64,000 nt of DNA, from positions 1-64,000 of the forward strand of contig NZ_CAMLSE010000040.1 of NCBI RefSeq assembly GCF_946482605.1, read 5' to 3'. Below, piece by piece: positions 16,940-25,154 of the stretch (its first letter is position 1; every line of letters begins with the position of its first letter). The position numbers and the translations under genes are program-made. This DNA is from an uncultured Dyadobacter sp. GTDB taxonomy: Bacteria > Bacteroidota > Bacteroidia > Cytophagales > Spirosomataceae. Below the pieces are notes generated by a model, which searched no databases, was not told where the DNA came from, and saw only the letters and a list, made by a program, of their open reading frames with translations.

Positions 16940-17931
16940 CAGCTTTGTCCTGACACTTTACTTTTCAAATTGTACAGGTTCAAAGCGAAGAAGCTGTACA
17001 TCCTCATAAAGACCGGTGGGATAATGAAATCCCGGATCACTTCTTTTTTTCGCTCCGGTGACGGGTCAGCCATTGACAAGTACTTCACAGCATATTTGAC
17101 CCTCGGCCAGTACGTATCACCATATTCCCTTGAAAATAACATCTTATAGTAGTAGGTGGCGATATTCTTAGTCAGCCGGTCGTGGTATTTGTATTTCAAT
17201 TCCTTATCGATATTGGAATACATCTGGATCCGGTTGAACAGGAAATCGGCACCATAATGATTGTCGGCAAAACTCGCCCCTCCCCGGTTTTTGCGGTACA
17301 CCGACATGACCTCGTCGATATAACCGATCGGTCCGCGTGTCGCAAACATAATGTTCCGCGGTATGTCTCCGCTTGTCGAGAGGTTTGTCCATTCGGGGTC
17401 CGGGTTCTTCGCGAAATCTTCGGTGCGGAACATGAGACTTGAAGTGGCAATGAAACAGAGTTCGTCTTCTCCGATCAGGTCATCGACCGTAAATTCCTTT
17501 TTCCGGAGGTCGTTGACCAGGTAAGGCGGTGCCGCATTGTCATCAAAAACCACCCGGGCATTATGGAAACAAGCCGAATAATGCGGATTGGCGTCCATCA
17601 TTTCCACCTGCTTTTGCAGCTTGTCCGGCACGAGCAGGTAATCGTCCCCGTCGAACTGGGCGATGTACTCACCTTTTGCGGCGGCAAAGGTAGAAAGCGC
17701 ATTGAACTTACCATTCAACCCCATGTTTCTGGGGTGCAGGAGGAGCCGGATCTGGTCCGGGAAACGTTGCTGGTATTCCTTTAATATCGAAACAGTGTTG
17801 TCTTTCGAGCAATCGTCACCTACCACGATTTCGAAAGGAAATGTAGTTTGCTGCATCAGAATTGAATCCAGCATTTGCGCTACAAATTTTTCGTGGTTGT
17901 AGGTAACTACACACACACTCACTTTTATCAT
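16939..17931 (-). CDS. family 2 glycosyltransferase
   Basis: This 330-residue GT-A glycosyltransferase starts MIKVSVCVVTYNHEKFV, with the nucleotide-binding VVGDDCSKDNT segment and the DxD-type motif QFDGDDYLL (D94, D96, D97). The acceptor region includes DIPRNIMFATRGPIGYID and VYRKNRGGASF. The C-terminal part is basic and aromatic (FFALNLYNLKSKVS), suggesting loose membrane association. It resembles transferases that add sugars to surface polysaccharide but lies about 5 kb from the main glycan region, as a single gene with its own candidate promoter (TAAATTTG on the minus strand at 17970-17977). Confidence 0.88.
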   Translation of the reverse strand: MIKVSVCVVTYNHEKFVAQMLDSILMQQTTFPFEIVVGDDCSKDNTVSILKEYQQRFPDQIRLLLHPRNMGLNGKFNALSTFAAAKGEYIAQFDGDDYLLVPDKLQKQVEMMDANPHYSACFHNARVVFDDNAAPPYLVNDLRKKEFTVDDLIGEDELCFIATSSLMFRTEDFAKNPDPEWTNLSTSGDIPRNIMFATRGPIGYIDEVMSVYRKNRGGASFADNHYGADFLFNRIQMYSNIDKELKYKYHDRLTKNIATYYYKMLFSREYGDTYWPRVKYAVKYLSMADPSPERKKEVIRDFIIPPVFMRMYSFFALNLYNLKSKVSGQS

Positions 17932-17969
17932 AACCGACTATTCTAATGAATGGGCTGGCGAACCCTGCA

Positions 17970-17977
17970 CAAATTTA
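17970..17977 (-). promoter_or_regulatory. candidate -7 element of the glycosyltransferase at 16939
   Basis: CAAATTTA on the plus strand reads TAAATTTG on the minus strand, 39 bases upstream of the ATG. No TTG at the expected spacing. Confidence 0.35.
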
Positions 17978-18128
17978 GCTGAATTATCCTCATTGTCTGC
18001 ATTGGGCTAGTATGCGGTACGCCGCGCCGTGGGAATAACCAACGGTCGGCAAAATAAATTCTATCCAAAATGATTACAGCTGCGAATCCGTTTAAATTTG
18101 AAAGGAATTATGATTTAAACAATAAACA

Positions 18129-18899
18129 ATGCAAGAGCCAGGTACCACCATCCTTCGCGAATCCTATCGTAAACCACCTGTTTTCGACCGTTTCCCCGAA
18201 CTTGTTGCCGCAGAGAGCACGCGTCACGGGGGAGTCAGCACAGGCCCCTACTCCTCTCTGAACCTGGGCGGAACACAGGACTCTCCGGAAAACATCCTGG
18301 CCAACAATCACCTCTTTTTCAATGCGCTTGGCATACCTTTCGAGCATGTCGCCAAGTCGCATCAGGTTCACGGCGTAGCTATCCTGCCGGTATCAAAACC
18401 CGGCCGATATGATGCATACGATGCGCTGATCACCAATGTAAAAGGCATTCAGCTAGCCGTATCCATCGCCGATTGCACGCCTATCCTGATCTATGACCCC
18501 ATCAGCGGGGCTGTGGCCGCCATTCATGCCGGGTGGCGCGGAACCGCAGGAAAGATCGTGGAGCTGACCGTAACGGCTATGCAAGAAGAATATGGCACAC
18601 GGCCTCACGATTGCATTGGTTATGTAGGCACCTGCATCGACGAGTGTTCCTTCGAAGTAGGTGATGATGTGGCGGTACATTTTGACGATATCTACAAAAG
18701 GTGGGAGGAGCAGTCCGGCAAGTTTTTCGTGGACCTGAAAGCCGCGAACCGCGATCAGCTCATCCATTCTGGCCTAAGCGCGGAAAACGTCGCCGTTTCG
18801 CCCTATTCAACGGTGATTCATAATGAAGATTATTTCTCGCACCGGCTCGAAAAAGGTATTACGGGACGTTTGCTCGCTACCATTGGACGAAAGCCCTGA
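18129..18899 (+). CDS. pgeF: PgeF/YfiH laccase-domain protein
   Basis: The family includes peptidoglycan editing factor PgeF and purine nucleoside-active multicopper-oxidase-like proteins (human LACC1). The 256 residues show KSHQVHG (H78, H81), ADCTPI (C116) and IHAGWRGTAG (H133), which together make the zinc/active site, then the CSFEVGDDV segment. The usual Cys in the late LCT segment is replaced by PYST here. It is cytosolic, with no signal peptide. Its role is removal of wrongly incorporated residues from muropeptide precursors or purine phosphorolysis; which applies in this lineage is unknown. It ends in a very strong terminator. Confidence 0.9.
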   Translation: MQEPGTTILRESYRKPPVFDRFPELVAAESTRHGGVSTGPYSSLNLGGTQDSPENILANNHLFFNALGIPFEHVAKSHQVHGVAILPVSKPGRYDAYDALITNVKGIQLAVSIADCTPILIYDPISGAVAAIHAGWRGTAGKIVELTVTAMQEEYGTRPHDCIGYVGTCIDECSFEVGDDVAVHFDDIYKRWEEQSGKFFVDLKAANRDQLIHSGLSAENVAVSPYSTVIHNEDYFSHRLEKGITGRLLATIGRKP

Positions 18900-18904
18900 C
18901 ATGA

Positions 18905-18944
18905 GAAAGCGGCTGGCCGGGATATCATCCGGCCAGCCGCTTTC
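18905..18944. terminator. bidirectional terminator after pgeF
   Basis: GAAAGCGGCTGGCCGG pairs perfectly with CCGGCCAGCCGCTTTC around GATATCAT, between convergent genes. Confidence 0.85.
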
Positions 18945-18965
18945 TTCATTATATGCTATTGGAGA

Positions 18966-19412
18966 TTATGCTTTATCCGCAACCACTGTTTCGCCTACCG
19001 CAGGTGCAGCAGCCGGCTTGGCAGCAGGCTTCGCCGGAGCGGCCTTGGGAGCAGCTTTCGTGGCAGCTGGTTTGGCAGCACTTGCTTCCTTACCTACCGT
19101 CGGCTTGGAAGGCGTTGCTACCGGAGCCTTGGAAGAAGCCGAAGCGACCAATGCGGCGATTTTCTCCGCTTTTTGTTTTTTCCCCTCTTTTTTATCTTTC
19201 GATTTAACTTTTACTTTCTTTTCCGCGTTCCTGGCATCTTTCGCCTTTTTCTTTTGAGTCTCCTTCTCAAATTTGGCTACTTTTTTGGCCAGTTTCGAAG
19301 CTGCTCTTTCTATCGATTTTTTTATTTTTTTGGAACCGGCAGCTACTGCTTCGATTTTTCCGGTGAGTGTCTCAGCAATTTCTGTCGATAACTTCTTTGT
19401 CGCGGATTTCAT
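18966..19412 (-). CDS. histone H1-like Lys/Ala-rich basic protein
   Basis: The 148 residues divide into a basic, helix-forming N-terminal part (about 1-80, e.g. KKIKKSIERAASKLAKKVAK and KKVKVKSKDKKEGKKQK) and a low-complexity C-terminal part rich in Ala, Lys, Pro and Thr (SKAPVATPSKPTVGKE, then repeated KPAA/KAAP units). This resembles the tail of eukaryotic linker histone H1 and bacterial Hc1-type proteins, which bind and compact DNA. No enzymatic motif is present. DNA binding is inferred from composition only; an RNA-binding or ribosome-associated role is also possible. It is a single-gene unit, convergent with pgeF. Confidence 0.8.
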   Translation of the reverse strand: MKSATKKLSTEIAETLTGKIEAVAAGSKKIKKSIERAASKLAKKVAKFEKETQKKKAKDARNAEKKVKVKSKDKKEGKKQKAEKIAALVASASSKAPVATPSKPTVGKEASAAKPAATKAAPKAAPAKPAAKPAAAPAVGETVVADKA

Positions 19413-19553
19413 GATATGATATTGAGAATTACATTAATGATACATAGTAACCTAACCTTCCCCAAAGGAGAGTCTGAGGCCCGTATTGCCGTTCGACAAT
19501 AACCTACAAATACCCATTAATAAATCATAAATTGCAAATTTTGGATATTATAT

Positions 19554-20084
19554 TTATGTTATTTTTTTCTTCACATAATCCCAAAGTACGATCCCCGCGG
19601 AGACGGAAACATTGAAGGAATGCTTGGTTCCGAACTGGGGGATTTCGAGGCAACCGTCCGACAATTCAATCACTTCATTATCCACTCCCTCCACTTCATT
19701 TCCAAAGATAAATGCATGGGGAGCGTCCGCTATTGGGTCAAAATCCTGCAAGAGCACACTACCCTCCGCCTGCTCCACACACCAGACCTGATATCCGGCC
19801 AACTTCAGATTCCGTACGGCCTCGGCAGTGGTTGCACACTTCTCCCATTTGACAGACATTTCCGCACCTAATGCACTCCGTGTGATTTCACGGTGCGGCG
19901 GCTGCTGCGTATATCCGCACAGTATCAACTTTTCCGCCCGGAATGCATCGGCGGTCCGGAAAAACGATCCGATATTATTTAGGCTCCGGATATTGTCGAG
20001 TACGACTACGAACGGAAACTTATCCGACTCTCTGAATTCTTCGACCGTCAGACGGTCCATTTCATCAACACTTAGCTTGCGCAT
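19554..20084 (-). CDS. SpoU/TrmH family RNA 2'-O-methyltransferase
   Basis: The 176-residue SPOUT protein contains the three knot motifs: NIRSLNNIGSFFRTADAF, AFIFGNEVEGVDNEVIEL and IPQFGTKHSFNVSVSAGIVLWD. Family members methylate the 2'-OH of tRNA or rRNA with S-adenosylmethionine. The length is close to the short TrmL/TrmH-like class without an extra RNA-binding domain, so the substrate cannot be read from sequence. The ATG at 20084 (MRKLSVDEMDRL) is preferred over a TTG 15 bases upstream. It lies downstream of the response regulator on the same strand but behind a terminator. Confidence 0.9.
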   Translation of the reverse strand: MRKLSVDEMDRLTVEEFRESDKFPFVVVLDNIRSLNNIGSFFRTADAFRAEKLILCGYTQQPPHREITRSALGAEMSVKWEKCATTAEAVRNLKLAGYQVWCVEQAEGSVLLQDFDPIADAPHAFIFGNEVEGVDNEVIELSDGCLEIPQFGTKHSFNVSVSAGIVLWDYVKKKIT

Positions 20085-20112
20085 GAACTTCTTATTCAAT
20101 GTATATCATAAA

Positions 20113-20145
20113 AAAAGGTTTCTGCACCTGGTACAGAAACCTTTT
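20113..20145 (-). terminator. terminator of the response regulator gene
   Basis: AAAAGGTTTCTG (20113-20124) pairs with CAGAAACCTTTT (20134-20145) around CACCTGGTA. It has an A run on the plus strand (a T run on the minus strand) beyond the stem. Confidence 0.75.
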
Positions 20146-20162
20146 CATAGTGGTAAGCATGA

Positions 20163-20783
20163 TTACTTAATCTTGGTGATCAGCTCAACAATGTTCTTCA
20201 CACCCAGTTTTTCAAAAATACGGGCTTTGTAAGTACTAACTGTTGACAACTGCAAGTTCAGTTTTTCAGCGATTTTAGCAGTACCCAAACCTTCCTTCAA
20301 AAGATTCATCACGTCTGTCTCACGAGGGGACAGGCTCACGATCGGATCCGGAAGATACTCCTTCGGATTAATGAGGCGATTGATATTCATTTGCTGCATA
20401 TCTTCGCTCATGTACTTCTTATTGTTCAGGACACTCATGACGGCAGTCTTAAACTCTTCCTCCGGCGCATCCTTGGACAGGTAACCGTCGGCACCGGCCT
20501 GAAGATACATCAGACCGTAGAGCTGTTCGTCATAGCTCGAAAACATCAATATCCTTACTCCGGGCGACTTGATACGGATCGTCTCTACCATTTTGGTGGT
20601 ATTACCGCCGGGAATGTTGATATCCAGGATCAGGAGATCATAAGCTTTGGTCTCGAGTTCCTGAAGAATTTTATCAAAATCGTCAACGTCCGAAATCGTG
20701 GATTCCGGGATTAGTGATTTGAGGAGGTGCTTGGTACCGATTCTTACCACAGCGTGGTCTTCGGCAATAAGTATGTGTTTCAT
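20163..20783 (-). CDS. NarL/LuxR-type response regulator
   Basis: The 206 residues hold a receiver domain (1 to about 120) with acidic pocket E8/D9, phospho-acceptor D54 in LILDINIPG, the S82/S83 switch and K104 in YLSKDAP. A LuxR-type helix-turn-helix follows (about 145-206: LSPRETDVMNLLKEGLGTAKIAEKLNLQLSTVSTYKARIFEKLGV). It should act as a phosphorylation-controlled transcription factor. No histidine kinase gene is adjacent, so the partner is elsewhere. The late position of the HTH and the FEKLGVKNIVEL ending are typical of Bacteroidota NarL regulators. A well-formed promoter precedes it. Confidence 0.94.
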   Translation of the reverse strand: MKHILIAEDHAVVRIGTKHLLKSLIPESTISDVDDFDKILQELETKAYDLLILDINIPGGNTTKMVETIRIKSPGVRILMFSSYDEQLYGLMYLQAGADGYLSKDAPEEEFKTAVMSVLNNKKYMSEDMQQMNINRLINPKEYLPDPIVSLSPRETDVMNLLKEGLGTAKIAEKLNLQLSTVSTYKARIFEKLGVKNIVELITKIK

Positions 20784-20823
20784 GAATGGGTTGGGTCCAA
20801 TTGATGTAAAAATTTACTGGTGT

Positions 20824-20855
20824 CAAAACTAAACCAAACAATCAATTCCAGTCAA
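20824..20855 (-). promoter_or_regulatory. promoter of the response regulator gene
   Basis: On the minus strand TTG (20855-20853), 21 bases, then TAGTTTTG (20831-20824), a full match to the -33/-7 pattern. The ATG lies 41 bases downstream. Confidence 0.6.
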
Positions 20856-21042
20856 TGATTGTCCTTTTTTGAATGCTCTGATTACCAACCAGTACAACTT
20901 TGTACATTCAATGTGGACTTATTTGATGAATTAACAAAAATAGTGATCCGCATTGTATTAAACATAAAAAATATCAAATTAGTATACCAAATATTTATCA
21001 AATTCATTGTTTGGAGGCCATTTAACACACATCTTATAACAT

Positions 21043-22035
21043 TTGAACCCGAGCAGTACTAATTTTACCCACGCTCCGACCGATTCATGGCAGAATAGCG
21101 ACACGATCGTGAAGGTATTTCCGGTAACGGATGCCCCTCTTCTCCCGACAGTTCCGTGGCTGTTTTTCTCTCCCGAACACCTGGCCACTCAAACACCTGA
21201 TGTAATTTATTCATTTATTCTTACTTGTAAAGACTCCGGATCTGTTTTGGCGGCTTTTCATTGCTGTATGGGGCCCGATGGATGGGTTTCGCCTCCATGT
21301 GCCCCGTTTGGCGGCATTGCGCCTATCCAAAACTGCCGGGAATCCGATCTGACCTTCTTCCTCCAATGCATTGGAAAATGGATATCGGAAAGGCATGGAC
21401 GAAAAATCACGATCAAAACCGCTCCGTCCTGTTACGCTCCGGCAAACCACGACTTATGCCACCACAGCTACCTTAGCGCTGGATTCTACCCCAATCATAC
21501 CTATTCCAATCATTATATCCCCATAGTAGACCTGCCTTTTGAGCACTTTATTGAGCCTTCGGAGCGGCGCCGTTTATTTAAAGGAAGAAAAATGAAATTC
21601 AAAATTGAAAAAGAAATGGACCGGTTCCGCCCTGAACTCAGCTGTCTCTTGCTCCGATGTTACGCGGAACACGGCTATCCACTTTCGCTGCCACCGGAAC
21701 GGCTCACAGCTCTCATCCATTCCTTTCCTAAACAACTGCTGATTTTCAGCAGCTGGGATGCCGGCACCCCTATTGCCCTGCTCATTGCCATACAGGTCAG
21801 TGACGAGGTCTTGTACACGTTTCTTTCTACCTATCGGAAAGAATATAAAACTTTCAGCCCCGCGGTAGCACTCTTTGAGGCTGCATATGGCTATTGCCGG
21901 CAACAATCCATGCGCATTCTGGATCTTGGAGTTTCAATGGATCATCATGGGAATGAGAAGCCTTCTCTGATGCGGTTTAAGAAGAATATTGGTGGAATCG
22001 CTTGCGAGAAAATTATCTACGAAACCATTTTCTGA
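21043..22035 (+). CDS. GNAT/FemAB-like acyltransferase, start uncertain
   Basis: This 330-residue protein resembles GNAT-fold proteins of the FemAB/CelD type seen near surface-polysaccharide genes: an N-terminal half with SVLAAFHCCMGPDGWVSPPCAPFGGI and a C-terminal half with IFSSWDAGTPIALLIAIQVSDEVLYTFLSTYRKEYKTFSPAVALFEAAYGYC, then LDLGVSMDHHGNEKPSLMRFKKNIGG. That ending (R-F-K-x-x-x-G) is typical of the family. Possible roles are N-acyl transfer to an amino sugar. No ATG is available at the N-terminus; the start is a TTG at 21043 or a GTG at 21109. Downstream, after 98 bases, comes a secreted CHU_C protein on the same strand. Confidence 0.75.
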   Translation: MNPSSTNFTHAPTDSWQNSDTIVKVFPVTDAPLLPTVPWLFFSPEHLATQTPDVIYSFILTCKDSGSVLAAFHCCMGPDGWVSPPCAPFGGIAPIQNCRESDLTFFLQCIGKWISERHGRKITIKTAPSCYAPANHDLCHHSYLSAGFYPNHTYSNHYIPIVDLPFEHFIEPSERRRLFKGRKMKFKIEKEMDRFRPELSCLLLRCYAEHGYPLSLPPERLTALIHSFPKQLLIFSSWDAGTPIALLIAIQVSDEVLYTFLSTYRKEYKTFSPAVALFEAAYGYCRQQSMRILDLGVSMDHHGNEKPSLMRFKKNIGGIACEKIIYETIF

Positions 22036-22133
22036 CTTTTGTAACCGCAAAAAACCACTCGTAAATTTCCCGGTCTTCAAGAAATTACGGATCTTTCACC
22101 TTATAATCCACCAATAGTTACATCTGATATATC

Positions 22134-23420
22134 ATGCGTTTTTGCCGCGGGATCATTGTGTGTTTGGTAACCTTGCTGTGCTCCACCGGATATGGCCAGG
22201 TGCAGCTCGAACGTGGATTAATTGGTTGCTATCCCTTCTCCGGCAATGCAAAAGATTACAGCCCGATGGCCAATGACGGAAGCGTTTCTGGGGCCCGATT
22301 AGCCGATGACCGCTTTGGCAATCCCAATTCGGCCTATGCGTTCGACGGTCTGGACGATGTCATTGAGATAAGCCCGGATGGCTTGCAACTCAACAGCTTC
22401 ACCTACTCCATATGGGTGAACCCCAACGAAGTACCAGCCCGCGGTGCGGCGTTTTTCCTGTTTTCGGTCGGAAGTAATTATGGGGATCAGCAGATTATTT
22501 TCGCGGATCATTACGCCAATGAGCGTCATACCGGATTTTCACATGGCTCTTACCTCGGTGTGGCCAATAACATCCTCTGTTCCGGCCCGTCGGTAGAACC
22601 CACCGGTCAATGGTATCATCTTGTTCTGGTTAAGGACGACAATAACTACTACTTTTATGTCAATAACAGGATGATCTGCTCCAACGGCACAAACGGTCAG
22701 AAAGCCTTTTATGGCACCAGCACCATCCGTGCAACCATCGGGGCCCGCAACAACTACGGACAAGCTTCAAATGCACGGATTGACGACATACATCTCTATA
22801 ACCGCCCCTTAAATGAAGATGAAATCGACGCGTTGTATAAAGGCGGAAGTATACCGTCCGCTCCGGTAACCGGCCAGATCGTCGCCGATAAGAATCAAAT
22901 TTGCGGTGGAGAAACGGTATTACTGAAGGTGGTATCGGATAGAGCCGGTTCGACTTTCAAATGGATGGTTAATGAGGCGGAACAACTGGAATCCTCATCG
23001 GAACTCTCGCTCCGGACCGACGACAAAGGTTCCGACTATCAAATGAAGGTCAAAGTCGATGTTGATTTCGACCGGTCCTGTTTCACTCAACCGGATCCGT
23101 TTGAAGTGAATAAAATTTTCGATGTCAAAAACTGCGCCAACCCTCCCGAAGAAATATCGAGGCTGCTGGTCCCCGATGCATTCACGCCAAACCGCGATGG
23201 TAAGAATGACGTCTGGAAAATACTCAACGCCGAAAAAGTCGACGAACTAAGCATTATAATCTTCAACCGATGGGGAGAAGTGATTTACCAATCCAAAGAA
23301 TCCACTCAGGCCTGGGATGGAACCTACAAGGGCAAACTGGTAGCCTCCGGCAGTTACGCATTCAAGATTCTTTCCGGAAAGAAACTGATCAGAAAAGGAA
23401 GCCTTATGGTCATATACTAG
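22134..23420 (+). CDS. secreted LamG-domain protein with a C-terminal type IX secretion (CHU_C) domain
   Basis: The 428 residues contain a signal peptide (MRFCRGIIVCLVTLLCSTGYGQ), a LamG/concanavalin-like beta-sandwich (about 25-240: GLIGCYPFSGNAKDYSPMANDG, FDGLDDVIEI, WYHLVLVKDDNNYYFYVN, RIDDIHLYNRPLNEDEIDALY), an Ig-like linker, and the gliding-motility-associated C-terminal domain (LVPDAFTPNRDGKNDVWKI, IFNRWGEVIYQS, WDGTYKGKLVASGSYAFKI). The last is the type B sorting signal for export by the type IX system and attachment to the surface. LamG domains often bind carbohydrate or calcium. The ligand is unknown. It sits convergent with a methyltransferase at the edge of the surface-glycan region. 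Confidence 0.92.
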   Translation: MRFCRGIIVCLVTLLCSTGYGQVQLERGLIGCYPFSGNAKDYSPMANDGSVSGARLADDRFGNPNSAYAFDGLDDVIEISPDGLQLNSFTYSIWVNPNEVPARGAAFFLFSVGSNYGDQQIIFADHYANERHTGFSHGSYLGVANNILCSGPSVEPTGQWYHLVLVKDDNNYYFYVNNRMICSNGTNGQKAFYGTSTIRATIGARNNYGQASNARIDDIHLYNRPLNEDEIDALYKGGSIPSAPVTGQIVADKNQICGGETVLLKVVSDRAGSTFKWMVNEAEQLESSSELSLRTDDKGSDYQMKVKVDVDFDRSCFTQPDPFEVNKIFDVKNCANPPEEISRLLVPDAFTPNRDGKNDVWKILNAEKVDELSIIIFNRWGEVIYQSKESTQAWDGTYKGKLVASGSYAFKILSGKKLIRKGSLMVIY

Positions 23421-23431
23421 ACCGCCTGCAT

Positions 23432-24076
23432 TCAAATACCGAGGCAATTGCCGTCCCGGTAAAAGACGCTGGAGCAAAATTCGTAGCCTACGATGGGTCC
23501 CATACCGCGGAAGTCCAAACGTCGAAAACCTTGCGCCTCCATCAAGTCTTTTGCATCCTGATACCAATATCTTTCAGAATTATCCAGTATGAGCACTCCT
23601 TCAGGTTTCAGAAAATTCTTCGCAAAGCTTACACATTTAACACGCTGCCGTCCGTCCACGACAATCACATCGAATTTCGCACCAACCTCGCCTACGGCTT
23701 GCACATATGACTTACCCAGCTCCCGCTCCATTAATTTCACGTTTCCAGGAAGCTGAGGCGCGATAATCTTGATCCATTCGTGATCGTGCTCCACCGCATC
23801 GATCGAATGTACTTTCTTGCTGTACCACCTGGTCGAATTTCCGGAACCGTACTCGAATACACGAAAGTCCGCACGCAGCCTGGGTTCGAGAAAAAACATA
23901 AACGAATAGGTATACCACGGAATCGGGTTGCCCGCCGCGTCAACGGACATCCGCTGGGAGAAACTCTGGAACCAGCCGTACTGCTTCAAAGCGCTATCGA
24001 TATAGAGCTGAATACTTCCGCCAAGTCCTACTGCATTGAGCAGGGCCCAGCTTTGTCTTTTCACGAATTGAATCAT
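23432..24076 (-). CDS. class I SAM-dependent methyltransferase-like protein
   Basis: The 214-residue Rossmann protein has FRVFEYGSGNSTRWYSKKV (the glycine-rich SAM-binding loop), IDAVEHDHEWI (acidic residue ending strand 2), FDVIVVDGRQRVKCV and LKPEGVLILDNSERYWYQ. This set is of the FkbM/polysaccharide-methyltransferase-like class found among glycan genes, with an N-terminal extension of about 70 residues. Substrate unknown; a sugar hydroxyl is plausible from context. It is divergent from an FkbM gene, 146 bases away, and convergent with the LamG gene, 11 bases away. Confidence 0.8.
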   Translation of the reverse strand: MIQFVKRQSWALLNAVGLGGSIQLYIDSALKQYGWFQSFSQRMSVDAAGNPIPWYTYSFMFFLEPRLRADFRVFEYGSGNSTRWYSKKVHSIDAVEHDHEWIKIIAPQLPGNVKLMERELGKSYVQAVGEVGAKFDVIVVDGRQRVKCVSFAKNFLKPEGVLILDNSERYWYQDAKDLMEAQGFRRLDFRGMGPIVGYEFCSSVFYRDGNCLGI

Positions 24077-24222
24077 CTTTCATACTAACAACCCAAACCA
24101 TGCTTTGTCACGACAACGTACAAAGGGCCGGGCTGCGGAACGTTTTTGCTTACAGTGGGCAAATATACTACATTAGCAGCCACAATGTTTTCCAGCGCGG
24201 TATCAAAACCTCCGACAGCCTA

Positions 24223-25107
24223 ATGAAGTTAAAGACGATCAAGACGATTTTAAGCCACCCACTCAACCAGCAAAAAAAAATCAAAGCATTGATAACCTTC
24301 TTCAAAAGAGGGGTGATCATTCGCTTGCACGATCACCCCATCGTGTATCCATTCGTGGAGAATACTTCGCTGGTTGTTGAAAAAGGCATGTCGAGCGCCG
24401 AACTTCAGATCTACACCGGACTCTACGACCTGCATGAGATGTTTTTCCTGATGCATTACCTGCGTCCGGGGGATACTTTTGTCGACGTTGGAGCGAATGT
24501 GGGTGTATATACTGTTCTGGCCGCCGGGGTAGCCGGTTCCAATGCCATTGCGTTCGAGCCGATCCCGTCGACATTTTCGAAGCTGAAACGCAACATTGCC
24601 TATAACGAATTGACCGACAGGGTTGACTTACGCAACATGGGCGTTGGCGACAAAGAAGAAATGCTGGTCTTTTCCAACAATCTCGACGCTACGAACCACG
24701 TGATCAGCGATGGCCAGGGCCACGGCGGTGCCACCACAAAAGTCCCCGTAAACTCCCTGGATCAGCTGCTTGCCGACAAAACAGCCAACTTCCTGAAAAT
24801 AGATGTGGAAGGATTTGAAGCCAATGTCATCAATGGCGCTCCCGAAATTCTCAGCAGACCTGAATTAAGGGTGATCGTCATGGAAACAAACGGTCTTTCC
24901 GATCAATACGAGTTTGGGCAAAACTATCTCCATAACAAACTCCTCGCATTAGGGTTCATACCGCACAGCTACGACCCCTTCCAAAGAAACCTTCAGGTAT
25001 TGAAAACCACGAATCCGCAGAATACCATCTATCTCAGGGATTTGGACTTCGTCCGGAACCGCATTCAGACTGGCAAAAAAATCCGTTTCCGCGATATGCT
25101 GGTCTAG
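24223..25107 (+). CDS. FkbM family methyltransferase
   Basis: This 294-residue protein has the FkbM-type SAM-binding fold: GDTFVDVGANVGVYTVLAAG (motif I), AIAFEPIPSTFSKLKRNI, and FLKIDVEGFEANVINGA with the acidic residues of the metal/SAM pocket. FkbM relatives O-methylate sugars or lipids. The start ATG at 24223 (MKLKTIKTIL) is chosen; the frame is open further upstream to 24100 but those residues (LCHDNVQRAGLRN) look non-coding. It faces the Wzx gene convergently. Probably modifies a sugar of the surface polysaccharide. Confidence 0.88.
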   Translation: MKLKTIKTILSHPLNQQKKIKALITFFKRGVIIRLHDHPIVYPFVENTSLVVEKGMSSAELQIYTGLYDLHEMFFLMHYLRPGDTFVDVGANVGVYTVLAAGVAGSNAIAFEPIPSTFSKLKRNIAYNELTDRVDLRNMGVGDKEEMLVFSNNLDATNHVISDGQGHGGATTKVPVNSLDQLLADKTANFLKIDVEGFEANVINGAPEILSRPELRVIVMETNGLSDQYEFGQNYLHNKLLALGFIPHSYDPFQRNLQVLKTTNPQNTIYLRDLDFVRNRIQTGKKIRFRDMLV

Positions 25108-25154
25108 CGTTGTGTTCAACTTCCACGACGCAATCCTCTCCGCTCCCGTGTACT

